From: Oscheius onirici
Taxonomy: Eukaryota; Nematoda; Chromadorea; Rhabditida; Rhabditidae
DNA: 64,000 bases
Direction: 5' to 3'
Assembly: GCA_932521025.1 (NCBI GenBank)
Contig: OW051471.1
Span: 8,556,001 to 8,620,000, forward strand
The notes under the pieces are model-generated. The model searched no databases. It saw only the letters and a program-made list of their open reading frames with translations, and was not told the origin of the DNA. The translations under genes and the position numbers were made by a program. Positions 1 through 11,379 of this stretch are shown one piece after another (within the stretch, counting starts at the first letter, position 1; the number at the start of each line of letters is the position of its first letter).

Positions 1-320
1 CTTGGTTGTGCAGCAACAGTCTAGTAAGGTTAGGTACTCGTAATCTCTTATCGGAAACATGTTGGAGTCACTCCCGTCCAGGATTTCGTTCGTTCTTTTT
101 CCGCAGTTGGTCAAGATCTAAATTTGTTCTTTTCAAATAACAAAACTATTTTCTAGTTCAGGAAATACTTTTCCAGTCTGATCTCTGCCCTTTCCCTTGA
201 TGTAATTCTCTCGGACGCGCAATCCCATCGCTCAACTGTTTCCACGTGCTTCCTTCTTCCGCAAACTTTTCTGCCTCGAGAAACGTTATTTACTTTCTTC
301 CAAAAGTAGTTATTCAGAAG

Positions 321-1509
321 ATGCAAAGTGCTCTGATCTACGAGGAATACAACGGTCCCCTTCAAGTAAAGAAACTCCCGATTCCTAAGCCGAAAGACGA
401 TGAAATTCTCATAAAGATTAAATATTCTGGGATCTGTCATTCGGATCTGCACGGATGGCAAGGAGATTGGGCGGAGCACTGTACTCTACCTATTGTTGGT
501 GGACACGAGGGTGCAGGAGAAGTGGTCAAGGTCGGAAGACATGTAAAGGATTGGAAAGAGGGAGAACATGCAGGTGTTAGGGTAAGACAGATTCAGATTT
601 TTTTTAGAGTAGTTTAATACTTTTAGTTAATGAACAACCACTGCTTCAACTGTGAGTACTGCAAATCGGGCAGAGAGTCTTCTTGTCGCAGTGTCTCTCA
701 ACATGGATTTATCGAAGACGGCACATTCCAAGAATACGTGGCCATTAGAAACGTGGATGCCATCAGAATCCCCGAAAATGTCGATCTGGCTGCCGCTTCG
801 GCTGTTCTTTGTGCTGTGCGTTCACTTTTTCATAGCGAAAAAACCGATTGCAGGGAGTGACAGTTTACACCGCTTTGAAAGAATCAAACGTCAAACCTGG
901 ACAAGTTGTAGTTCTTACTGGAGCTGGCGGCGGTCTTGGTTCTTTTGGAATCCAGTATGCCAAAGCGATGGGAATGAGAGTTCTGGCCATCGATCATCCT
1001 AGCAAAGAAGAACATTGCAAGTCTTTGGGAGCAGAGTGGTTCGTCGACGGATTCAATACGCCGGATATTGTGAAGACTGTCCAAGAGGTTAGTTCCAACA
1101 GTTCACTTCTTGAGTCCAGTTCAGCTAACAAACGGCGGTGCTCACGGTGTCATCAACCTGGCAGCCAACATCAAAGCCATGGAAGCCTCTGTTCTCTATA
1201 CAAGACCTCGTGGCACGATCATTTTTGTGGCCTTCCCCAAAGAGTCGAAAGTGAAAAATATTTGTTCAAAAACGATTTTTCATTAAGCTTTACATCGATA
1301 CTTTGATAGTGATAGTCAATACTCTCACTATCAAGGGAAGTCTTTTTGGATCTCGACTGGATACTGAAGAAGCTCTGGACTTTCTGACAAGGGGTATCGT
1401 GAAGATTCCATACAAACTTGTACGTCTGGATCAAGTCAAAGAAGTCTTCGATCAGCTGGAGAAGGGGACGGTCACTTCCAGATGTGTTGTTGATATGGCT
1501 CTGTTATAA
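321..1509 (+). CDS. sodh-1-like: zinc-dependent alcohol dehydrogenase, SODH-1-like, copy 1
   Basis: Cytosolic NAD-dependent medium-chain alcohol dehydrogenase of 343 residues, the family that in C. elegans contains SODH-1 and SODH-2. Five exons, all phase 0: 321-581, 627-815, 854-1087, 1125-1250, 1288-1509. Catalytic zinc ligands are visible in GICHSDLH and GGHEGAG. The structural zinc knuckle is the four-cysteine stretch starting at NNHCFNCEYC. The Rossmann glycine motif is [11 protein letters not shown]. The start follows an acceptor-like ATTCAG by two bases, as expected for SL trans-splicing. A tandem paralogue begins 184 bp downstream. The N-terminus is about seven residues shorter than the paralogue (it lacks the segment before QRALIF), so a different start is possible. 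The family call is secure. Confidence 0.93.
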
Positions 1510-1693
1510 ACACTTTTCTGTGTTGACATATGGCTTTTAAACAACTTGAGAGGTATTGGGCGACAGGCCGAGAGATCATCAATCAGTTGGCCACTCGATC
1601 GGGCACTTTCACCTCGTGTCTCTGACGTTTGCTTCTCTTTATTGTTTACCCAATCCTTTTTTTAATCTATAGCTACTAGTTGTACTCGTTCAG

Positions 1694-2899
1694 ATGTCTG
1701 TGGAGATCCCGAAGACCCAACGTGCACTCATTTTCCGCGAGTATAATGGACCCTTAGCCGTCGAACAGGTCCCAGTCCCTGAACCAAAAGACGACGAGAT
1801 TTTGATCAAGATCGACTATTCGGGAATCTGTCATTCTGACCTTCATGGATGGCTTGGAGACTTTCATTTCATGTGCCAACTGCCAGTCATTGGAGGTCAC
1901 GAAGGATCCGGAAAGGTGGTCAAGCTTGGAGAGAAAGTCAAAGATTGGATAGTCGGAGAACGAGCTGGTATCAAGGTAGTTTGTTAAGCTGAATATCTAA
2001 AGAAAATCAAAGGTTTTCAACAACAACTGTCTGTCCTGTGAGTTTTGCAAGAGAGGACACGAAACTTCTTGTCCTGCGGCTGGACAGGCTTCTGTCGGAT
2101 TCATGCTTCCTGGAACTTTCGAAGAATACATCTGTATCAGGGCATTGGACGCAATTCGAATCCCGGAAGGCACTGATATGGCAGCAGCTGCTCCAATTCT
2201 CTGTGCTGTAAGCATTTTTTCAGTGGTTTTTCAAATTGCTACTCCAGGGTGTCACAGTCTACAAAGCTCTGAAGGAATCCGGTGTCCAGTCCGGTCAAAT
2301 TGTCGCAATCACAGGAGCTGGTGGAGGACTAGGATCTTTTGCCATCCAGTACGCCAAGGCAATGGGAATGAGAGTTGTGGCAATTGACCATTCGAGTAAA
2401 GCAGATCATTGCAAGTCACTTGGTGCGGAATGGTTCGTAGACGGATTCAGTGAGGATCTTGTCAACATTGTTAAGGACGTGAGAGCCAATATGTTGAAGA
2501 ACAATAAACATCTCAGATAACCAGCGGAGGCGCTCATGGAGTGCTCAACTTCGCGGTCAACAACAAGGCGATGGAACAAACTGTTCAATACGTCAGACCG
2601 AGAGGAACTGTCGTGTTTGTAGCTCTTCCTAAAGAGTCGAAGGTTTTACTTTCCAACGTCATGAATATCTTTAAATTCAGATTACCGTTGACACCCTTAC
2701 GGTCATCTTCAGTGCCATTACGATCAAGGGAAGCTTGGTCGGTTCTCGTCAAGATACCGACGAAGCCATGAACTTCATCTCCAGAGGAATTGTCAAGGTT
2801 CCATACAAAATTGTCCGTCTGGACCAAATTCCCGAAGTCTTCCAGCAGATGATTGATGGAACTATAACCTCTCGTTGCATTGTAGACTTTTCTCTCTAA
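1694..2899 (+). CDS. sodh-1-like: zinc-dependent alcohol dehydrogenase, SODH-1-like, copy 2
   Basis: Second tandem copy, 350 residues, very close in length and sequence to C. elegans SODH-1. Exons 1694-1975, 2013-2207, 2248-2478, 2517-2642, 2681-2899, with introns at the same phase-0 sites as copy 1. Catalytic zinc motifs GICHSDLH and GGHEGSG, structural zinc cysteines in [18 protein letters not shown], and nucleotide-binding [10 protein letters not shown] are all present. ATG directly follows TTCAG, consistent with trans-splicing. It likely oxidises short-chain alcohols with NAD, as inferred from the family. Coding sequence looks intact and under selection, since third positions differ from copy 1 much more than the protein does. 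Confidence 0.95.
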
Positions 2900-3538
2900 A
2901 AAGATGTGCTTTGCTGAAAGTCTTAACGCAGCAGATCGAAATCATTATTTGTCCCCGGGAAAACGTTTTGATCGCGGGCCACATTCTGTTTGCCGGCCGG
3001 ATGCTAGAGTGTAGGCAAGAGAGTCTTAGAAAGATTGGCTCTAAGAAGGTTTCAAAATAACTCTAGTCATTCAAGAACAGATCTATGGTGACCAGGTGAA
3101 CGAAATGACGAGAAACTATATTTTGGCATGAAGGTACATAAAATGTTGACCGGGAGAAGACCGTTCTTTTTTTAAACGGATGTAGAAAACTTTTCTGAAA
3201 GATATCTTGAACTTTACGTTTGTCGGAAAAATGCTTTCGATTCGTAACCCCTTTTTTTAAAAACACAGGTATGGTTTTTGTTCTACCGTCATCTGAATAC
3301 ACACATTCTCATATTTCAATTGCAACATTGTGTCCAGCTGACAAATATTTCATTAGCGATCACAAAATTCCATAAAGCATAACTTTCCGCACTTTGATTC
3401 GAAGGCGACCTTCTTATCGCACACACATCACGGAAAATGGTTGTGCTTTAAAAGCTGGGCGTTTTTGGCAATCGTATAGTTCAAAATCCTCTCTCTTGAC
3501 AGCCTTCCATCTTTTTCTATCCTTAATTTGCAGCAAAG
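2900..3538. other. intergenic, no gene seen
   Basis: Between the alcohol dehydrogenase pair and the SDR pair. Open frames are short and show no splice-linked continuation. The last bases, around 3526-3533, form an acceptor-like TTTGCAG just before the SDR start. Nothing else is recognised. Confidence 0.6.
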
Positions 3539-4437
3539 ATGACTGGAGCTCCTGCCAACGTTCTCGTTACTGGTGCCAACAGAGGAATTGGTTACGGACT
3601 GGTTAAGAGTTTTTTGGCTAACAAAGACATCAAAAGAGTTTTCGCCACTGCTAGAAAGCCAGAGGAAGCAAAGGTTTCTTCAAGTCGATTTCCTTAAATG
3701 GATAACTTTTAAGGAACTCGTTGCTTTGGCCGGACCTCGACTCACTGTCATCCAGATGGAAGTCAGCTGCGACAAATCCATCTACGCGGCTTACGACAAG
3801 GTTTGTACACAGAAATCCGTCAACATTTCTCGATTAAGGTAGCCCAAGCTGTCGGAGATGAGGGATTGAACCTTCTGGTCAATAATGCTGGAATTTTCGT
3901 CGAGTATAACCCGAGAGAGAAACCGAATCGTGCCGAGTTCACTCGTCAACTTGACGTTAACACCATCTCCCCTGTCATTGTGACTCAAGTCTTCCTTCCT
4001 CTTCTCCAGAAAGCCGCTGCCAGGAATTCAACCGACGAGTTGAGCACTGCTCGTGCGGCCGTAGTCAACATTTCTTCCACTGGAGGATCCATTGCCTATA
4101 ACGATCCCAAGATCTGGGCAGCCGCTGGTATTACCCTCACTCGCCCTCTTCTTTCCTACCGCGTCAGTAAGGTATTGTTATTGAACATATATCGTTACCA
4201 TTCCTACTTCAGAGCGCTGTAAACTCGATCACTAAGGAACTGGGAAATGATCTGGGAAAAGACGGTATTCTGGTTGCTTGTTTCTGTCCCGGTCACGTTC
4301 AAACTGAGATGGGAGGCGAGAAGGCCAGTCTGACGATTGATGACTCCATGAAGGATCTTGTTCCGACCATTCTGGGACTGACTACCGAGAAGAATGGTGG
4401 CTACTTCAACCAAAAGGGAGAACCGATTCCTTATTAG
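3539..4437 (+). CDS. short-chain dehydrogenase/reductase, C55A6/sniffer-like, copy 1
   Basis: Classical SDR of 259 residues, similar to the C. elegans C55A6 cluster and to C-factor/sniffer carbonyl reductases. Exons 3539-3673, 3714-3800, 3839-4171, 4213-4437, all phase 0. Seen: cofactor motif TGANRGIG near residue 9, NNAG, catalytic serine in NISSTGGS, catalytic YRVSK, and the PG motif in CFCPGHVQTEMGG. The C-terminus GGYFNQKGEPIPY matches the family ending. Expected to be a cytosolic NAD(P)H-dependent carbonyl reductase; the substrate is unknown. ATG lies six bases after TTTGCAG, a likely SL acceptor. Part of exon 3 is identical to the downstream paralogue, see findings. Confidence 0.93.
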
Positions 4438-5022
4438 ATAAATCTAAAACTGTTGTGTGCAGTAATAAATACATTCTACTTTCAGTTGCCTTAAGATAGT
4501 CAAGTCGATAAGCTTTTTTAGGGATTACCACGTCCCGCGATAAGACAGCCTTTTTCCTTCTACGAAATGACAATATTCACGTTCAAAATAGAGACGGCGA
4601 ATTCCTCGTTTTTTGTTTGTTTGTTTAGTTCGCTGAAAGGGCAAGAACCACGCTAGGCACACATATTCTTCCGTCAAACGGTTTCGTTTTTCGAAACAAG
4701 GGAAATTGGAACCTTTACATCATGTGAAGTGGCCAGAGATATTCTCGTATTGCGCAAACGTTTCCACATTGGCTGATTTGTGTTCTCTCGTCAAATATTG
4801 TGGATCTGTTGGCCAAGATTTCGCTACGAACGTTACAAGAACGGTCTTATCGGTCAGAAATCACTTTTAGCGTGTGATGTGTACCTTTGAAACGCTGACA
4901 ATTCGGCATTTATTTATCAAGCGCGGCAGCGGCAGGCGGCAGTTTGCAGGTTGACCTATTCCGCTTTCACCCACTCTCTCTTTCTCTTCTAACATCTCTT
5001 TCAACATTTCTTTTAGACAACA
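4438..5022. other. intergenic region between SDR paralogues
   Basis: No coding exon seen. A poly(A) signal AATAAA lies at about 4463, 3' of copy 1. A GC-rich stretch near 4920-4950 stands out from the AT-richer surroundings. It is followed by a pyrimidine-rich run and TTTTAG just before the copy 2 start. Likely promoter and trans-splice region of copy 2. Confidence 0.5.
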
Positions 5023-5919
5023 ATGACTGGAGCTCCTGCCAACGTTCTTGTTACTGGTGCCAACAGAGGAATTGGATATGGACTGGTTAAGAGTTTCCTG
5101 GAGAACAAGGACGTCAAGAGAGTCTTTGCAACTGCTAGAAAGCCAGAAGAGGCCAAGGTTTCTTTAGAATCTCCTTTTTGAATCGAATACTTCAGGAACT
5201 AAATGCTTTGGCTGGACCCCGTCTCACTGTCATTGCAATGGAAGTCACCTGTGACAAGTCCATTGAAGCCGCCTACGAGAAGGTACCAAACTCCCCATTC
5301 TATTCAAGCAGCCCGTTTCAGGTAGCTCAAGCTGTCGGAGATGAGGGATTGAACCTTCTGGTCAACAACGCTGGAATCTTCGTCGAGTACAATCCGAGAG
5401 AAAAGCCGATTCGTGCCGAGTTCACTCGTCAACTTGACGTTAACACCATCTCCCCTGTCATTGTGACTCAAGTCTTCCTTCCTCTTCTCCAGAAAGCCGC
5501 TGCCAGGAATTCAACCGACGAGTTGAGCACTGCTCGTGCGGCCGTAGTCAACATTTCCTCCACTGGAGGATCCATTGGTCTCAATGATCCTAAGGTCTGG
5601 GCTGCCGCCGGAATCGTTATGACTATACCTCTTCTTTCTTACCGTGTCAGCAAGGTATTTTAAACCTAACTCCCTATTTTATTGAAACCGTCAGAGCGCT
5701 CTGAACTCTATCACCAAGGAACTCGGAAATGACCTTGGAAAAGACGGTATCTTGGTGGCTTGCTTCTGTCCCGGATGGGTACAGACTGACATGGGAGGCG
5801 AGAAGGCTCAACTGACTCTCGACGAATCCATGAAAGATCTTGTTCCCACCATTTTGGGCTTGACAACTGAAAAGAATGGAGGTTACTTCAACCAGAAGGG
5901 CGAAGTCATCCCATATTAA
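5023..5919 (+). CDS. short-chain dehydrogenase/reductase, C55A6/sniffer-like, copy 2
   Basis: Tandem paralogue of 259 residues with the same four-exon, phase-0 plan: 5023-5157, 5196-5282, 5322-5654, 5695-5919. Every exon has the same length as in copy 1. TGANRGIG, NNAG, NISSTGGS, YRVSK and CFCPGWVQTDMGG are all present, so it should be catalytically competent. The start follows TTTTAGACAACA. Introns are unrelated in sequence to those of copy 1, while the middle of exon 3 is identical over 147 bp. This patchwork suggests recent gene conversion. Substrate not predictable. Confidence 0.93.
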
Positions 5920-6286
5920 CGATACCGTGTATAGTTGTATGAAGATGATTTAAAATTTGCTTCTTTTTGGTGTAAAAGCTTCTTTCATATTGGCGCTACA
6001 TTCCCAGATAAGATCATTCTTCCTTCAAAGTTTGGTTATGACCCAAACCGAATTTGAATAAGGATATATGGACAGATGAGAATGAGATTAGAGCGCGATT
6101 TCGTCTATACAGTGATGCACATCACTTTGTTTACCCCACAAGTTATTTCGCAGTCATTTGTTTCTGTGCCTATTTTCTGTTTTCTGCGGTTCGTCCCGTT
6201 CCAGAAAAACACCCTCCTCTTTCCATTTTAACGAACATCATTTTATATCAGTTTATAGCAGCTTGCTGGTATTTTCCGAAGCTAAG

Positions 6287-7327
6287 ATGTTGACTCCTAT
6301 TCTAGGAAACGAAGACATCGTCCTGCCCATATTGCAAAAGGTATCTTCTCAAAAATTCCAACAACACTTTTCAGCTCGAACTGAGTGATTTGTGTAAAAT
6401 GAGACGCATTTGCAGAAATATCAACAACTACGTGGAAAGAAAAAGAAACCAATTGTGTCCGAAAAGATTGGGCCATGAACTAATTGTCACTGGCGGACAT
6501 ACAAGCAGGGTTTGTTTTCAACTAATTTATTGCAACAGTATGTTTTGTTTCGACTGATCTCTCTGTCCTGCATCAATTTACAAATTCCGATTCTGGAGTT
6601 TCTCTTGCCATCAATCAGATACAGTGGAATTATTGTGATGTCTCGTTTCGTTCCGGAACAGCTCAGCCTTATTCATCCGGTTTGTCTTTTCAATCCTTCT
6701 TAACATCTTCAATCTTGCAGAGCTGTGCAGATGTTACTTTCAACGAACCGACAACGCTGCCCAAGATTTCGGATCTGACGAGATTTCAGAACGTCTCATT
6801 GATTCTGGAAGACGCTGTCAGCTTTTTCAACAGCCTGTTCCAAGTATGTTTTTTTATGTTTACTTTTGTTGACCCAGATTTTGATATTTCATCAACTTTT
6901 TTAGTCTATCTCCAACGAAAGCCATATTGACACCATCGAGCAACTTTGGTTCTCCTCCCCGAAGATAGACGAGGATGATACCGAATCACTTCAAATGCCA
7001 AATGCATATCATATCTTCTCTACAGAGGATAGCAAAGATTTTTTGCTCGACTTGAGTGACCAGCAAACCGTCCTAATTTGCTATGGCAATATGAAATGCC
7101 GTTTTCTATTTTCCCCAAATACTCTCGATAGCATTGTCCAGACGCTTTTCGACTGTTGTTTGCTCAATCACGACAATGACAGAATCAGATCTCTAGTAGA
7201 CTTGTCCGTTCTCTATGAAAAACTTGTAAATAAAGCTAGATCCGAATATGACTCTATTATCAGCCCTTACTTCGCTGAGTTTCTTCAACATTGTCCCGGT
7301 GAAGATGATGATACCGACGATGACTGA
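6287..7327 (+). CDS. F-box-like array family, copy A
   Basis: First intact member of a local tandem family, 291 residues. Exons 6287-6340, 6375-6509, 6539-6679, 6721-6843, 6905-7327; every intron is phase 0. Residues 1-18 end in ILQK and exon 2 continues LELSDLCKMRRICRNINNYVE. Together these resemble an F-box (LPxxxLLPILxxLxLxDLxxLRRxCRxxNxxxE), so a role in SCF ubiquitin ligase substrate selection is a guess. The C-terminal third carries VDLSVLYEKL and EYDSIIS, shared with copies B and G, then an acidic tail ending DDDTDDD. A poly(A) signal lies at 7396. I do not recognise the C-terminal domain; it is not obviously FTH/DUF38 or FBA2. Exon 3 is 186 bases shorter than in copies C and G. Confidence 0.8.
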
Positions 7328-7816
7328 GTTTTGTACGGTTTTTATGCGGTGTAATATATCCTGTGTTTGTTTAACTTTGTATCCGGTGAAACTCCAATAA
7401 AAATATATATATTCTCGGAACAGATCTCTTTGTTTGTGAAGCATTCGGTCGCTTGAGTATCACAGAAGAAGTGTATAGTCGTTGGTCGTTTCAACTTGTT
7501 TCAAGCAGATAAAGGGATCACATTAAACACAATTTTTGATAATGTTCCTGTTATTGTTAAGACATTGTTTAATTCTTTCTTTTTGAGCGATAAAGAATTT
7601 GAATGAATTAGTTCAGGTCTGAATAGAGCGCGATTCCATTTGAACAGAGCTGATAACTTTCTTTGCACACAAGCTTTTCACGGCTATTTTCTTATGTGTG
7701 TATCGCACAGAAGCTCTTCCGAAAAATCAAGCTTATCCTAATAATACATTTTTTTCTTCGCTTACTTTATTGAAAAGGTGCTTTTAAGCAGCCCGTTGAT
7801 ATCTTCTGAAGCAGAG

Positions 7817-8597
7817 ATGTTGGCCTCAATAGCTATGAATGAAGACGTCATGCTTACAAAAAGTATCTTTGTTAAACATACCGTCCGATCAAAAATAATA
7901 CTTTTCAGCTCCAACTGACGCATTTGTGTGATGAGACGCTCTTCAAGCACAACATTATTTGTCTGGAGAATCCTCTATGAAATACCGCAGGTGCGAGACT
8001 ACTTTGTCATAAAATAAAAGTTGCAGAGCTGTGAATACGTAGAAGCTGCTATACCAGACATTAGCAAACTGACACGTTTCAAAAACGTGCAGACAGAAAC
8101 CCGTATATTTGCACCTTTCTAAAGGTCGGTTCAATAATTTCAAGTTTATTTATTTCTCACTTTATTTCGATTGTCACACAAAAACTTCAGCAACTCCACA
8201 AAAATAGCCCATGTGGAAAACTAGTGGGCCTCAAGGTGCCAATCGACTATTCTGTTCCCTTGAACTGTCAAGCATTTTTGGGGTTTGACATTTATTCTGG
8301 ACCAACTGGAGACTTCCGCGTCTGTCGCATAGGGATGTCGTAACTGAATCAAGCTCTTCGCTTTACGTGTTACTCGAGTGATGAATGCCGAATGGTGCAG
8401 AACGGTGGTGCAGAACAATGGTGCAGAACAATCTCGAAGAATTTCTGCTTGCTTTCTTGGACATGCTTTTTGCGAGAACATTAACGAACACCTTTGAGAG
8501 AACTTCCACCCAATTTTACCCATCGATCGATCTTTCGGAGCTGTATGATCGTCTGAAAGGCAAGAACAAAGACGGTTACTGTCGGATAATTGAATAA
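7817..8597 (+). pseudogene. F-box-like array family, copy B, decayed
   Basis: A remnant that aligns piecewise to copy A. It has an ATG-led first exon (NEDVMLTK), a degraded second exon after TTTTCAG near 7910 (LQLTHLCDE then frame loss), an exon-4-like piece near 8030-8100 reading DISKLTRFKNVQ, and a C-terminal piece near 8525-8590 reading IDLSELYDRLKGKNKDGY. No single frame joins them. Upstream it shares the 12-bp motif TAGAGCGCGATT with copy A. Called a pseudogene because both splice context and frame are lost. Confidence 0.7.
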
Positions 8598-8722
8598 CAT
8601 ATGGAGTCGTACGTAGACTTTTTGAAATGAATGTTTTCATCAATTGAGTTTTCTTCTGACAAGCTGTTGCTATCCAGATGTATTTGCTAATTTTAAAAAG
8701 CTTTGCCAATCTTTTTTCAGGA

Positions 8723-9921
8723 ATGTTCTTGCTTGATCAAAGCTACGAAGACTTCCTGCTACTCACTCTTCAAAAAGTGAGCACCATCGTATTTACACAA
8801 AATACTGTTTCAGCTACCTCTGCGAGAACTTACCAGATTCAGGAGAACTTGTAAAGAGGTCAACGAATTTATCGAGAGGAAGTCTAAGCACCTTTCGTCC
8901 GTCTCTCCTTGTCCATTGCATATCACCGACAGGAAGAATGAGGTAGCTTCACAGATTGTATCATCAATGAAGCTAGTTTACAGAAATATTTTCGCTATTC
9001 GTCCGAAATTGTCGACAACTTGGAAAATCCCATGGAAAAAGTTCCTCGCGGAACCTTCTTCGAGAAAATCACGTTCGATCTTGACTACGGTTCCCTTTGC
9101 ACGAAGGGAGGAAAAGATTGTACTGGGAACTGCTCAGACATCTATTACTGCTTGAGAACTTTTCTACAGAAGAAAAACCTCAAGTGCCGTCAACTGCTGC
9201 TCTACACAGTCTGTGACTCGGACGAAATGGCCGAGCTTCTTGCTCTTGTCTCCTACAACAAAATTCACACCGGTGAGCTCAACAACGAGTATCTTCATCT
9301 GGTTTCGGAGGTACTTTTGCTTAATTTCAATTCGAACAAACATTGCAGCAATGCAAAACTATGGAAATTGAGTGTTTAGATGATGTACAAGACATCAACG
9401 TCTTCAAACGTTTCACTTCCATCAGGGTCATGGAATTTATGCAACATGTTGATCTCGCACCTCTCATAGTCTCATTTCTGCAGGTATCGAAATTACAAGC
9501 AAGTTATGATTTGCAGGAGTTGAAAAACGGCGAAAATGTCGTAAACTTGGAACATCTGAGAATCTCCGGTACCGGGCACACTGTGAACTTCACGCCGTAT
9601 GCAGACCAGGGCATAACTTTGCTCTGTGAAAGAGTAGGAACTAGAAACACGTTCACTTGGTTATATTATTTGATGGATCTCGCTGAAGATAAATATGCTC
9701 TCGTCAGGACAAATGGCGTTTATTGCATATTGCGGATTTTCCCGAAATGTTTAGACGACCTCGTTATCCATTTGTATGACTTCTGGCCATATAGAGTACA
9801 GTTCGTCATTGACTACTCATATTTGTACGACTTTCTAAAAAACAAGGAGCTGTCCGAGTGTAACTCAGTATTATCGAAACACATCACTGCTTTTTGCTAT
9901 TTCACTGTCAATGCTGTGTGA
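8723..9921 (+). CDS. F-box-like array family, copy C
   Basis: Intact member of 349 residues. Exons 8723-8776 (54 nt), 8814-8942, 8984-9310 (327 nt), 9349-9483, 9517-9921, all phase 0. Exon 1 ends LLLTLQK and exon 2 begins LPLRELTRFRRTCKEVNEFIE, the F-box-like segment. The 327-nt exon 3 and 135-nt exon 4 match copy G in length. The last proposed intron, 9484-9516, is only 33 nt, a multiple of three and stop-free, so it may be optionally retained. ATG follows TTTTTTCAGGA, a probable trans-splice site. Function unknown; the ubiquitin-ligase adaptor role rests only on the F-box-like start. Confidence 0.8.
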
Positions 9922-10131
9922 TTCGATGAAATAAACTGATTCATATAGATTCTCTCTTTTTTCCAAGTTGAAACACGATGACGAAGACGGAAGTTTTATC
10001 AGAACGGCGCGTCATAAAGATGAGCTGTCTCTGCTGGTGTTATCTTTCGAGCCATTTCTTCATTTCCAGGAACTGAATTTAGTTTTTTTGGTGAAACTTG
10101 GGTAGAACCATTCTAGAACCATAGATCCACC

Positions 10132-10824
10132 ATGTCAATCTTTCTCGATTCGCTCCCAGAGGATTTATTGCTACCCATACTTCAAAAGGTAGGGATTTTT
10201 CGTGTCACAATTACATCAAATTTAGTATGCCTTAGTCCAATTAGTTGCTCTAAAACGGAGTTGTAAATATCTCGATTCCTACGTCGAAAGGAAGTCGCGA
10301 TCTCTGCGACCCAAATCATCGACGGAGCTTTTTGTTCACCCTGAGAACGTAATTTAAAAAAAAAAGCATCAACAAATTTTTTAGAATGTCTATCAATACA
10401 AATTTGGCAAAAAGGGTGCAAATAAGCTTATCACAATAGACAGTAAAAGTATACAGTACGGTACTGTCACACACTGGAAGTTTTTACGAAGTTTGATGAA
10501 CAGAATAGAGCATACGAGCGATTTGGCTTGATGAACATCAACGAAAACCAAGCAGCTTTGGTGTATCTTACCAAATCTTACGCCCAGCTATATATTGTGG
10601 AAAACACTCTGGAGTCTGTAATGGTCAAATTCTCCAGAATTCTTTTCGACGCTTGGGAAAAAGTGGACGCTCAAAACCTTGATGAATGGCTCGAGGAGAA
10701 AACTAACTATGTCGATGTCGTGAGAACATACATTGGATATCATTACAAGCTGTTCAAACCTGAAGAGTTTTCTAAAAACTCCATTGAGGAAGATCTGAAG
10801 GAGAAATTTTCAATTGATGAATAA
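10132..10824 (+). pseudogene. F-box-like array family, copy D, shortened and frame-broken
   Basis: Exons 10132-10188 (PEDLLLPILQK) and 10226-10348 (YALVQLVALKRSCKYLDSYVE) are sound. A third exon beginning at 10385 runs into TGA near 10528. The family C-terminal region continues in another frame (from about 10447, clearly from 10531, MNINENQAALVYL) to TAA at 10822-10824, which doubles as an AATAAA signal. No GT..AG pair I could find repairs the shift. The copy also lacks most of the middle region of copies C and G. Either a pseudogene or a sequence error between 10440 and 10500. Confidence 0.6.
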
Positions 10825-11379
10825 ACATATTTTCTGATTGCTTTTTCTAAATACCGTGCACTGATGGTCGCAGAAAATCGTGTATCTCTTCCACCTGAAC
10901 CCGATTCAGCCGTGCTCATCTACCTCAACTACCAGAAAGTTCTCCTTCTCTTCTTCATCCCCAAAACTTTAGGCCAATTTCGGCATCTCGAAAAGGGAAC
11001 CTTGGCTCCCAATATCTTTACGGTGCAGAAGTATACATTAGGTCACTGACGTTCTGTCATATCAATTTTTTTCTGATTTGGGACTAGTTTGTTAACTATT
11101 GCGATGTTGAACTCCATTGATGGAGCTTTTGGGGTAATTCCAGAAACTTGAGCCGAAAGCCCATCGATTTATTGGTACGCTTTTGTTAATCTGTTCGCTT
11201 TCTTTGCAGAAAACATTCTATTGTATCGCTATTGTTCCGTTTAGTGTCACCAAATTTTAGAGTTTTCCTCAAGAACTTAAACAATGGACCGTTTTCAAAT
11301 GTTTTTTTTTGTATTTTATTCTTTCCGAGTCATCTGAATGTTCTATACACACACCTCAGTTAATACTCTATTATTTAGA
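10825..11379. other. intergenic between copies D and E
   Basis: A 61-codon open frame at 10864-11049 has no family resemblance and no supporting splice sites; I take it as chance. Nothing else recognised. A run of nine T lies near 11302. Confidence 0.5.

Noticed and set aside
153..479. 108-codon minus-strand open frame over the first alcohol dehydrogenase exon
   Set aside because: Antisense shadow of a well-supported exon.
8221..8709. 162-codon minus-strand open frame
   Set aside because: Overlaps the decayed plus-strand copy B; no family match, no splice partner, composition not coding-like.
10864..11049. 61-codon plus-strand open frame
   Set aside because: Short, no acceptor or donor logic, no similarity to the array family.
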